From the NCBI GenBank assembly GCA_963714425.1, contig CAVQOI010000004.1:124001-188000 (forward strand): a stretch of 64,000 nucleotides of DNA. Direction: 5' to 3'. The stretch is from DATCYX01 sp963714425. GTDB taxonomy: Bacteria; Chloroflexota; Anaerolineae; Anaerolineales; UBA4823. The translations under genes were made by a program, and so were the position numbers. Positions 15,189-22,843 of the stretch are shown piece by piece. The first letter of the stretch is position 1; each line of letters opens with the position of its first letter. The notes beneath the pieces are model-generated. The model was given only the letters and a program-made list of their open reading frames with translations. It had not been told where the DNA came from and did not search any database.

Positions 15189-16433
15189 ATGCGAAAACGG
15201 GTGGTTGTGACCGGGCTTGGATGCATTTGCCCGGTTGGCAATGACGTACAAAGTATGTGGGAGAATATCCTGGCCGGTATCTCCGGCGTTGATACGATTA
15301 CCCACTTTGACCCAAGCGAATATAAATCGAAAATTGCTGCCGAGGTGAAAGGCTTCGATGCCAGCGCCCGATTCGGCAGCCGCGAATCGCGGCGCATGGA
15401 TCGCTTTACCCAATTTGCTGTTGAAGCTGCTGAACAAGCATGCCTGGATGCTGGATTGGCAATCAACGATAACAACCGGCGACGCATTGGCGCAATCGTT
15501 GGATCGGGCATTGGAGGTTTGGGGACACTTTTTGAGCAAATGCAAGTGTATATCGAGCGCGGTCCAATGCGAGTCAGCCCATTTTTAGTGCCCATGATGA
15601 TTCCGGACACAAGTGGGGGAATGATTGCCATTCACTTGGGAATCCAGGGCCCAAACATGGCCATCGTCACTGCTTGTGCTACCGGCACCAACGCAATTGG
15701 CGAAGCTGCAGAAGTGATTCGGCGCGGACACGCCGATGTGATGTTCGCTGGTGGCTCCGAAGCAGCTATCGTTCCGATCGCTATGGCAGGATTGAATGTA
15801 ATGACTGCTCTTTCGACCCGGAATGATGACCCCAAACGAGCTTCTCGCCCATTTGATTTGAACCGGGATGGTTTTGTTATGGGGGAGGGCGCAGCGATCT
15901 TGTTGCTAGAATCTGAGGAGTTTGCCCGCAGCCGAGGTGCAACCATTCTGGCGGAAATCAGCGGGTATGGGGTAACAAACGACGCCTATCACATCTCAGC
16001 CCCAGCTGAGAATGGATCTGGCGCTGCTCAATGCATGCGCATGGCCTTGGATGACGGCGGGCTTAACCCAACTAATATCGACTACATCAATGCACATGGC
16101 ACGAGCACACCGCTAAATGACAAGAGTGAAACAGCCGCCATTAAAACCGTGTTTGGAGAACAGGCATATCGCGTCCCGATATCTTCCACAAAATCAATGA
16201 CCGGACACCTTTTGGCTGCCTCAGGCGCTGTTGAGGCTGTGATCGGGGTAAAAGTCCTGGGTAACCAAATACTGCCTCCAACCATCAACTATGAAACCCC
16301 CGACCCTGAATGCGACCTGGATTATGTCCCCAATACTGCCCGCCCCGCAAAGGTCGAAAGAATGATGTCGAATTCCTTTGGTTTCGGCGGACACAACGCC
16401 ACGATAATTTTAAGCCGTTATAAACCAGGTTGA
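15189..16433 (+). CDS. fabF: Beta-ketoacyl-[acyl-carrier-protein] synthase II
   Basis: 414 residues from ATG 15189 (MRKRVVVTGLG), with GGAGG upstream; an in-frame TTG-type start at 15165 is unnecessary. It condenses malonyl-ACP with acyl-ACP in fatty-acid elongation. The Cys-His-His triad is complete: Cys163 in VTACATGTNAIG, His303 in INAHGTSTPLND, His340 in STKSMTGHLLAASG. The glycine-rich C-terminal MSNSFGFGGHNATIILSRY is standard. fabH follows 26 bases later on the same strand. No acpP or fabD lies in the window. Confidence 0.95.
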   Translation: MRKRVVVTGLGCICPVGNDVQSMWENILAGISGVDTITHFDPSEYKSKIAAEVKGFDASARFGSRESRRMDRFTQFAVEAAEQACLDAGLAINDNNRRRIGAIVGSGIGGLGTLFEQMQVYIERGPMRVSPFLVPMMIPDTSGGMIAIHLGIQGPNMAIVTACATGTNAIGEAAEVIRRGHADVMFAGGSEAAIVPIAMAGLNVMTALSTRNDDPKRASRPFDLNRDGFVMGEGAAILLLESEEFARSRGATILAEISGYGVTNDAYHISAPAENGSGAAQCMRMALDDGGLNPTNIDYINAHGTSTPLNDKSETAAIKTVFGEQAYRVPISSTKSMTGHLLAASGAVEAVIGVKVLGNQILPPTINYETPDPECDLDYVPNTARPAKVERMMSNSFGFGGHNATIILSRYKPG

Positions 16434-16459
16434 TCCGATAAGAATAATTGGAGTATTTT

Positions 16460-17569
16460 ATGCCACGCTACGCCCACGTAACTGGATGGGGGATGGCTGT
16501 GCCAGACAAGGTGCTGACCAACCAAGATATTACCCGCTTTGTCGAGACCACCGACGAATGGATCGTTGGCCGTACGGGGATACACGAGCGTCGCATTGCC
16601 GGCGATCATGAGACCACGGCATCTCTGGCGACCGACGCCTCACTGAAGGCTTTAGAGATGGCGAACCTGAGCCCTGCAGACGTTGATCTGATCATCGTCT
16701 CTACATCTTCGCCTGAGCATATCTTCCCGGCGACAGCCTGCCTGGTACAAGACCGCATTGGTGCTACAAAAGCTGGTGCATTTGACTTATCTGCTGCATG
16801 CACTGGATTCATCTATGCCTTGAATCTCGCTGCTCAATCCGTACAGACAGGTTCGATCAAGAATGCTCTCGTCGTTGGAGCAGAAACCCTCTCTCGCCTC
16901 GTGAACTGGAGAGACAGGTCTACCTGCATCCTCTTTGGAGATGGTGCCGGTGCCTTTGTATTGCAGGCTTCGGAAACGCCAGGGGGTGTGCTTTCTGCAG
17001 TTATGCGCTCGGATGGATCTGGCGGGGACCTTCTCTCCTTGCCCGCAGGTGGGAGCCGTTTTCCCACCAGCCAGGCGACCCTCACAGATGGCTTGCACTA
17101 TATCCAAATGAACGGGCGGGAGGTCTACCGCTTTGCTACCCGCGTGATGACTCAGGCGACTCAGGAGGCGGTGCAGATCGCCAACCTTAACATGGATGAT
17201 ATCAAGCTGATCATCCCACACCAGGCAAACCAGCGCATCATCGAAGCCGCAGCACGCCAACTGGATATTTCAATGGACCGGGTCATCGTGAACATAGGTA
17301 CCTATGGGAACACATCAACTGCATCGATCCCGATTGCGACCTGTGAAGCGTTCGAAAAGGGTAGGCTACATAGTGGAGATCCGGTGGTATTCGTCGGCTT
17401 TGGCGCTGGGCTCACCTGGGGTGCTGCTGTTGTTCAATGGAGCGGTCCGATACTTGTACGGCGAAGACCACGTCTGCCTCGCAGTTACCGTGCATGGGCA
17501 AAAGTCCGATCCTTCATTCGCCGCTTGTTGCGACAAATCGAAGGGTTCATTTGGGGCAGACTGGAATGA
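16460..17569 (+). CDS. fabH: Beta-ketoacyl-ACP synthase III with basic C-terminal tail
   Basis: 369 residues from ATG 16460, GGAG 8 bases upstream. It starts fatty-acid synthesis by condensing acyl-CoA with malonyl-ACP. The triad is Cys114 (SAACTGFIYAL), His254 (IIPHQANQR) and Asn284 (IGTYGNTSTASIP). Beyond the usual end near residue 330 there is a 39-residue extension (331-369) with about eleven Arg and regularly spaced Leu, Ile, Phe and Trp, predicted to form a basic amphipathic helix. That tail is not part of the family and could dock the enzyme on the membrane or on a partner. Runs in an operon with fabF. Confidence 0.93.
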   Translation: MPRYAHVTGWGMAVPDKVLTNQDITRFVETTDEWIVGRTGIHERRIAGDHETTASLATDASLKALEMANLSPADVDLIIVSTSSPEHIFPATACLVQDRIGATKAGAFDLSAACTGFIYALNLAAQSVQTGSIKNALVVGAETLSRLVNWRDRSTCILFGDGAGAFVLQASETPGGVLSAVMRSDGSGGDLLSLPAGGSRFPTSQATLTDGLHYIQMNGREVYRFATRVMTQATQEAVQIANLNMDDIKLIIPHQANQRIIEAAARQLDISMDRVIVNIGTYGNTSTASIPIATCEAFEKGRLHSGDPVVFVGFGAGLTWGAAVVQWSGPILVRRRPRLPRSYRAWAKVRSFIRRLLRQIEGFIWGRLE

Positions 17570-17668
17570 TTTATCAATAGAAATATCCAAGCTAGTCATG
17601 GGTAAAACGGCTCGTTCTAGCTCGTACACCCATCATTTTGACCCGGGCGGGAATTTGTTAGAATGTTG

Positions 17669-17729
17669 TTAGAAATTTCTAATAATGCCTGCCTTACTCT
17701 TTCCCGCTGGGTCTTTAGGTTGGTATAAT
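17669..17729 (+). promoter_or_regulatory. ftsH promoter region with a 14-bp palindrome
   Basis: TATAAT lies at 17724-17729, 43 bases before the ftsH GTG. Upstream, TTAGAAATTTCTAA (17669-17682) is a perfect palindrome, with a further TTAGAA half-site at 17659-17664. It is not the HrcA CIRCE sequence. An operator for a stress regulator would fit a protease gene, but the regulator is unknown. Confidence 0.4.
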
Positions 17730-17772
17730 TTGTACTAATCCATGCGGATTGTATGGAATTTTGGAGGTTTAC

Positions 17773-19638
17773 GTGAATCCAACCCGTAATCGATCTTCCA
17801 TAATCTACCTGCTCCTATTTGTTGCGATTATCGCAATGGTGGTCTACAACTTTCAGCAGCAGGCTAGTGCACAGGAAGTCTTAGCAATTAATAAGGTGGC
17901 ATCTGATATTCAGAACGGTATAGTTGAGCGAGTTGTTATCGAAAGCGACAACCGGCTACGCGTTATCTATGCTGACGGTACTGAACGGGCTTCGAACAAA
18001 GAACCCAATGCGACCCTGGTCGAACAGTTAAAAGCGCTGGGAGTCACAACCGAAAAGCTCAACACCGATCGCTTTAAAATAGAGATTAAACCCCCCAGCG
18101 CCTGGCTAGGGATTGTTACCGCTTTGGGATACATCCTGCCTTTTATCATACTCGCAGGTGTCTTCTGGTTCGTCTTTCGCCAGGCTCAGGGCAGCAATAA
18201 TGCCGCCATGTCATTCGGAAAATCTAGGGCGCGAATGTTTACCGGTGACCAGCCGTCTGTAACTTTTGACGATGTGGCTGGTGTGGACGAAGCGAAAGAG
18301 GAACTGGAAGAGGTGGTTGAATTCCTGAGAGAGCCAGAAAAGTTCATCTCCCTCGGCGCCCGGATCCCGAAGGGTGTTTTGCTCGTCGGTCCACCCGGAA
18401 CCGGGAAGACCCTGCTCGCAAAAGCTGTTTCTGGTGAAGCCGGTGTACCCTTCTTCTCTATCTCCGGCTCAGAATTCGTCGAGATGTTCGTTGGTGTCGG
18501 CGCAAGCCGTGTGCGTGACCTGTTTGAACAAGCCAAGCGCCACTCGCCTTGTATCGTGTTCGTCGACGAGATCGATGCAGTGGGTCGCCAGCGAGGTGCC
18601 GGGTTAGGCGGCAGTCACGACGAGCGCGAGCAGACCCTCAATCAGATGCTGGTCGAGATGGACGGGTTTGACACAGATACAAATGTCATCATCGTAGCCG
18701 CAACTAACCGCCCCGATATCCTCGATCCTGCTCTACTCCGTCCGGGTCGCTTCGACCGGCGTGTCGTCCTGGATCGACCGGACATGCGCGGGCGCGAAGC
18801 CATCCTTAAAGTGCACGTAAAAGGCAAGCCGCTCTCCCCAGATGTCGATCTGGGTGTCTTAGCCCGTTCTACACCAGGGTTTGTCGGCGCTGATCTCGAA
18901 AACCTGGTCAACGAAGCTGCAATCCTGGCCGCCAGGCGTAACAAGAAGATGATCACTCAGCCAGAGCTTGAAGAAGCCATCGAGCGTGTCATCGCTGGTC
19001 CCGAGCGAAAGAGCCGCCTGATCAGCCCTGAGGAGAAGCGCATCGTCGCTTACCATGAAGCTGGTCATGCCGTGGTGATGAACGCAATGCCAGAAGCCGA
19101 TCCCGTCCATAAAGTCTCCATTATAGCCCGCGGCATGGCTGGTGGTTATACCCTGGCTCTGCCTGAGGATGACCGCACACTCATGCCCCGCAAGAAAATC
19201 ATTGCTGATATGGTTGGTCTTTTGGGTGGGCGTGCTGCTGAAGAGCTCGTTTTCGACGATATTACTTCCGGTGCATCCAATGATCTGGAACGTGTCACAC
19301 GCATGGCACGCGCGATGGTCACCCGCCTGGGCATGAGCGAGAACCTGGGACCGATGGTATATGGACAGAAGGAGGAGCTGATCTTCCTTGGGCGGGAGAT
19401 CTCTGAGCAGCGAGATTACTCAGAAGCCGTCGCTGAACGCATTGACGACGAGGTTCGCCGCCTGGTGAATGACGCTCATGAAAAAGCCCGATCTATTCTG
19501 TATGAATACCGAGAACGGCTGGATGCAGTTGCCCATCAACTCCTGGAGGTAGAAACGATCACAAGGGATGAGTTTGAGAACTTATTCCCGCCTCCCATCC
19601 CCAAGAACAGCGGTACACCAGTTCCTCAAGCAGCATAG
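17773..19638 (+). CDS. ftsH: ATP-dependent zinc metalloprotease FtsH
   Basis: 621 residues. The GTG at 17773 is chosen because TTGGAGG lies 5 bases upstream; the ATG at 17749 precedes the SD. FtsH extracts and degrades membrane and short-lived cytosolic proteins. Two membrane segments (about 9-26 and 111-135) flank a periplasmic domain. The AAA+ module has Walker A GPPGTGKT (206-213), Walker B IVFVDEID and the second-region-of-homology ATNRPDILDPALLRPGRFDRR. The zinc site is HEAGH (428-432) with LLGGRAAEELVF downstream. The C-terminus is short. A hairpin terminator follows the stop. Confidence 0.97.
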   Translation: MNPTRNRSSIIYLLLFVAIIAMVVYNFQQQASAQEVLAINKVASDIQNGIVERVVIESDNRLRVIYADGTERASNKEPNATLVEQLKALGVTTEKLNTDRFKIEIKPPSAWLGIVTALGYILPFIILAGVFWFVFRQAQGSNNAAMSFGKSRARMFTGDQPSVTFDDVAGVDEAKEELEEVVEFLREPEKFISLGARIPKGVLLVGPPGTGKTLLAKAVSGEAGVPFFSISGSEFVEMFVGVGASRVRDLFEQAKRHSPCIVFVDEIDAVGRQRGAGLGGSHDEREQTLNQMLVEMDGFDTDTNVIIVAATNRPDILDPALLRPGRFDRRVVLDRPDMRGREAILKVHVKGKPLSPDVDLGVLARSTPGFVGADLENLVNEAAILAARRNKKMITQPELEEAIERVIAGPERKSRLISPEEKRIVAYHEAGHAVVMNAMPEADPVHKVSIIARGMAGGYTLALPEDDRTLMPRKKIIADMVGLLGGRAAEELVFDDITSGASNDLERVTRMARAMVTRLGMSENLGPMVYGQKEELIFLGREISEQRDYSEAVAERIDDEVRRLVNDAHEKARSILYEYRERLDAVAHQLLEVETITRDEFENLFPPPIPKNSGTPVPQAA

Positions 19639-19651
19639 AAACAACGACTTA

Positions 19652-19676
19652 CGTGCGGGCGTTTACCGCCCGCACG
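19652..19676 (+). terminator. Hairpin terminator after ftsH
   Basis: A perfect 10-bp GC-rich stem (19652-19661 with 19667-19676) and 5-base loop lie 13 bases after the ftsH stop, followed by GCTGCTTTTATT. The U-run is offset by four bases, so termination may be partial. The ygfZ-like gene begins 14 bases later. Confidence 0.6.
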
Positions 19677-19690
19677 CTGCTTTTATTGCG

Positions 19691-20668
19691 ATGAATGACG
19701 ATTTTATTGGTTATTCTGCCACACGAGAACGTGCAGGCTATTATCCTATCCCCACCCCCGGTACACTGCGTGTTCGTGGGGAGGATCGCTTCGCATTCTT
19801 CCAGCGCCAGACCACCAACGACACGAGCAAAATAAGCACAGACCGGTCGCTTGTAACTGTGCTGACATCACCCACCGCGCGAATCTTGGATGTGCTCCGG
19901 CTAATTGCTGATGAGGAATCGCTCATTGTGCTTACCCTGCCTGAGCATGGCACGGATACGGCTGGCTATCTCAAAAGCCGTGTCTTTTTCATGGACAAAG
20001 TGCTACTGGATGATATAAGCAGCGAATTCGCCCAGGTGGAGCTTGAAGGCCCACTTTCGACAAAGATACTTGAAGAGATTGGGTTTTCCAGCTCTCCGTC
20101 CATTGACGAGATCGTCGGCGCAGACTTGTGGGGTCAACGATGCCTGGCGATTGGTCAACGCGGCATGGTCGGTGCTGGCTATCGACTGTTCTTACCAGCT
20201 TCTTCTGTACCAGACCTGGAAACGAGCCTGGAAAAGCTGGAAGTCGAACAAATCTCAGATGCAGCCTACAATGTATTGCGTGTGGAGGCTGGTCTGCCAG
20301 CCGCAGGCGCGGAATTGACTGATGTCTATACACCCTTGGAGGTCGGTTTGGAATGGACAATCGCCGAGAATAAAGGCTGCTACACCGGTCAAGAAGTCAT
20401 TGCCCGCCAGATCACTTACGACAAAATCACACAACGTCTGGTTGGCCTTCATCTGAGCCAGCCATCTCATCCCGGCGATTCGGTTTGGGCGCAAGACAGG
20501 CAGATCGGCAAAATAACCTCTTCCGCCCTCTCGCCAAGATTGGGTGAGATCGCACTGGCAATCCTCAAGAGACCTTTTCAAGAACCCGGCAGTACGGTTC
20601 AGGTTAGGCCAGCAGGATCAGAAGACACAGCCCACACGGCAACCGTTTCACAGTTACCCTTACAGTAA
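19691..20668 (+). CDS. ygfZ: YgfZ/GcvT-like folate-binding protein
   Basis: 325 residues from ATG 19691; an open frame further upstream runs into ftsH and the hairpin and is not used. It belongs to the tetrahydrofolate-binding GcvT fold, which in the YgfZ branch supports repair of certain iron-sulfur clusters. Visible are LRVRGEDRFAFFQRQTTNDT at the N-terminus and the defining motif NKGCYTGQEVIARQ (K-G-C-Y-x-G-Q-E), whose Cys is needed in E. coli YgfZ. The C-terminal barrel has LGEIALAILKRPF. It stands alone after the ftsH hairpin. Confidence 0.88.
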   Translation: MNDDFIGYSATRERAGYYPIPTPGTLRVRGEDRFAFFQRQTTNDTSKISTDRSLVTVLTSPTARILDVLRLIADEESLIVLTLPEHGTDTAGYLKSRVFFMDKVLLDDISSEFAQVELEGPLSTKILEEIGFSSSPSIDEIVGADLWGQRCLAIGQRGMVGAGYRLFLPASSVPDLETSLEKLEVEQISDAAYNVLRVEAGLPAAGAELTDVYTPLEVGLEWTIAENKGCYTGQEVIARQITYDKITQRLVGLHLSQPSHPGDSVWAQDRQIGKITSSALSPRLGEIALAILKRPFQEPGSTVQVRPAGSEDTAHTATVSQLPLQ

Positions 20669-20991
20669 TCGCCAGCGAAGAAGAATAGAGAGAGAAAAAG
20701 CATCCTTGCAAGGGTATTTTTCGCGCGGCAACTCAGCCACATCCCTTCATTTCCACATCTACTTTATGCAATAATTCGGATATTCCAGTAAAATAACTAG
20801 GATGATTTGGGTTTAGATGCACAAGCATCTCGCTTTCTGGGCAAGCACACGTGCGCCAGCACTACTTCAGGGCATAGATGACAATGTCGCACTTTGCCTC
20901 ACCCAGCCATCTATCAATTAATAGCAAATAATCGGCCATTCCGGTCAATCGCCGGATACACAAACCTATTTGCAATACATTGGAGAGCCAG
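20669..20991. other. Intergenic stretch with no gene seen
   Basis: No convincing frame, RNA or strong promoter. A short palindromic CCTTGCAAGG followed by GTATTTTT (about 20704-20720) could act as a weak terminator for ygfZ. The 3' end supplies GGAG for the CBS gene. Confidence 0.3.
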
Positions 20992-21459
20992 ATGATCATT
21001 AAGTCATGCATGAAACGCAGATTGATCTCAATCCCCAGCACGGCAACAATCGGGGACGCTGCCGCCACCGTTTGTAAGGAACGCGTTGGAACGATTCCTG
21101 TTGTGGACAAAGATGGTATTCTGGTTGGAGTCGTGCGCCTGCGTGACCTCCAGGCGTTGGTAATGCCAGATTTCATCCGGCTTGTTGAGGATTTTGACTT
21201 CGTCCACGATTTCGGCGCCATCGAGTCACGCCAGCCTTCTGCCAAAGAGCTTTCTCAATCGGTTACGGATATAATGGTCGAGCCGATTGCCGTTGAAGAA
21301 ACCAGTGGCTTATTGCGGGCTGCCGCCATGATGTACAGGCAGGGAGTTGCCGATATGCTGGTTGTTTCCGATGACGGCAAGCTTGTTGGAATTGCCTCAA
21401 GGGTGGATATTGGCGTTGCATTACTCTCTTCGTGGAAGGTCACTTCAGGGAGTGAATGA
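20992..21459 (+). CDS. Stand-alone CBS-domain pair protein
   Basis: 155 residues; ATG 20992 with GGAG 6 bases upstream (an in-frame TTG at 20980 overlaps the SD). Two CBS repeats fill the protein: VKSCMKRRLISIPSTATIGDAAATVCKERVGTIPVVDKDGILVGVVRLRDLQ and VTDIMVEPIAVEETSGLLRAAAMMYRQGVADMLVVSDDGKLVGIASRVDIG, each ending in the typical (L/V)VG(I/V)xxxxD. CBS pairs bind adenosyl ligands (AMP, ATP, SAM, sometimes c-di-AMP) and regulate partners. Its stop overlaps the start of the next gene, a NhaD/ArsB-like carrier, so it is most likely that carrier's sensor subunit. Confidence 0.85.
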   Translation: MIIKSCMKRRLISIPSTATIGDAAATVCKERVGTIPVVDKDGILVGVVRLRDLQALVMPDFIRLVEDFDFVHDFGAIESRQPSAKELSQSVTDIMVEPIAVEETSGLLRAAAMMYRQGVADMLVVSDDGKLVGIASRVDIGVALLSSWKVTSGSE

Positions 21460-22751
21460 TGATCCTCGCAAAGCTGCTAAGCGGACTGATCTTCGGTCTG
21501 AGTCTTTACCTGATATTTTCGGAGAAACTCAATCGCACCATCGTCGCCATGGCAGGGTCAGCTGCTATGGTTGGGCTGGGGATTGCCATGGGGTTCTACT
21601 CTGAGGAACAAGCCCTGGCGGCTATCGATTTTCATACCATCGGCTTGTTGCTCGGGATGATGATCCTGGTGTCGCTGCTGGAACCCACCGGGTTTTTCGA
21701 ATATCTGGCAATCCTAGCAGGGCGCTGGTCTCAGGGCAAACCCCTTCGATTGCTGGTATTGCTGGGCACGCTAACCACCGTGCTCTCGATGTTCCTGGAT
21801 AACGTGACCACGGTCGTGTTGATCGCGCCAGTGACGATCTTGATCAGCGAGATTATGGGGATCAACGCTACCCCCTTGCTCATCGCCGAAGCGCTGCTCT
21901 CTAACACGGGTGGAGCCGCTACTCTGGTAGGAGACCCGCCAAACGTTTTGATCGCTTCGGCTTCCAATTTGACATTTAATGACTTTCTTGTCCACTCACT
22001 TCCAATTGTTTTGGTAGCCTGGGTTGTTGCGCTCGGTCTCCTGATCATATTGTTCAAAGAAGACCTCGCTAAAACCCCAACAAACGTTGACGCCTTACTC
22101 CATCTCAATCCTTCAGAGGCCATCAACGACAAGATTGCTATCCGTAAAATAGTGATTGTATTAGGGGTCGTCTTAGTCTTGTTCTTCCTCGAAGAGATCC
22201 TGCATGCGAGTCCATCATTTGTGGCCATGGGAGGCGCATCAATCGCTTTGGTATGGGTAAGCTCGAATATATCTGAGACACTCAAGCGAGTAGAATGGAG
22301 CGTCTTGATCTTCTTTGGAGCGTTGTTCGTGATGGTCGGCGGTCTTGAGAGATCAGGCGTGTTAGACACTTTCGTTGATTTGTTGTTACGGGGAAAAAAT
22401 ATCTCCCCGGTGTTATTCGGGGTGATCCTCATCTGGGTCATCGCTGCACTCTCAGCAATTGTCGATAATGTCCCGATCACCATTGCCCTGATTCCGGTCA
22501 TCCAGGAGCTATCTCTGGAGGGGATTAACGTCACGCCCTTGTGGTGGGCATTGGTTTTTGGCGCAGGATTCGGCGGAAATGCCACCATTATCGGTTCAAC
22601 AGCAAATATCATAGTCGCCACGTTATCCGAGAAGACTCACACGCCAATCACCTCCCAACTTTGGAACAAACGCGGATTGCCCGTGATGCTGGCAACATGT
22701 ACAGTTGCGAGTATTCTCTACATGCTCGTTTATCCAATCTTCTTGCAGTAA
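21456..22751 (+). CDS. NhaD/ArsB-like ion transporter (IT superfamily)
   Basis: 431 residues with about 11 membrane segments. FLDNVTTVVLIAPVT and LVGDPPNVLIASAS are the N-terminal signature pair of the ArsB/NhaD/P-protein branch; AIVDNVPITIALIPVI and FGGNATIIGSTANIIVATLSEK are the C-terminal counterparts, the internal duplication characteristic of this fold. Family members exchange Na+ for H+ or expel oxyanions; NhaD-type Na+/H+ antiport is the better guess given the neighbouring CPA1 gene, but arsenite efflux cannot be excluded by eye. The start overlaps the CBS gene stop (ATGA). Length is normal. Confidence 0.85.
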   Translation: MMILAKLLSGLIFGLSLYLIFSEKLNRTIVAMAGSAAMVGLGIAMGFYSEEQALAAIDFHTIGLLLGMMILVSLLEPTGFFEYLAILAGRWSQGKPLRLLVLLGTLTTVLSMFLDNVTTVVLIAPVTILISEIMGINATPLLIAEALLSNTGGAATLVGDPPNVLIASASNLTFNDFLVHSLPIVLVAWVVALGLLIILFKEDLAKTPTNVDALLHLNPSEAINDKIAIRKIVIVLGVVLVLFFLEEILHASPSFVAMGGASIALVWVSSNISETLKRVEWSVLIFFGALFVMVGGLERSGVLDTFVDLLLRGKNISPVLFGVILIWVIAALSAIVDNVPITIALIPVIQELSLEGINVTPLWWALVFGAGFGGNATIIGSTANIIVATLSEKTHTPITSQLWNKRGLPVMLATCTVASILYMLVYPIFLQ

Positions 22752-22843
22752 TCCGCCTACAACGTGGTATAAAATACATGATTACCTAAATTTCGATCAT
22801 GTGGTTTTCGCGTACACTGCCAGTATCTTTCTAGAAAACAATC

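Noticed and set aside
21731..22621. 296-codon frame antisense to the NhaD/ArsB-like gene
   Set aside because: A product of codon bias in a membrane-protein gene; Asn/Thr/Ser-rich and without motifs.
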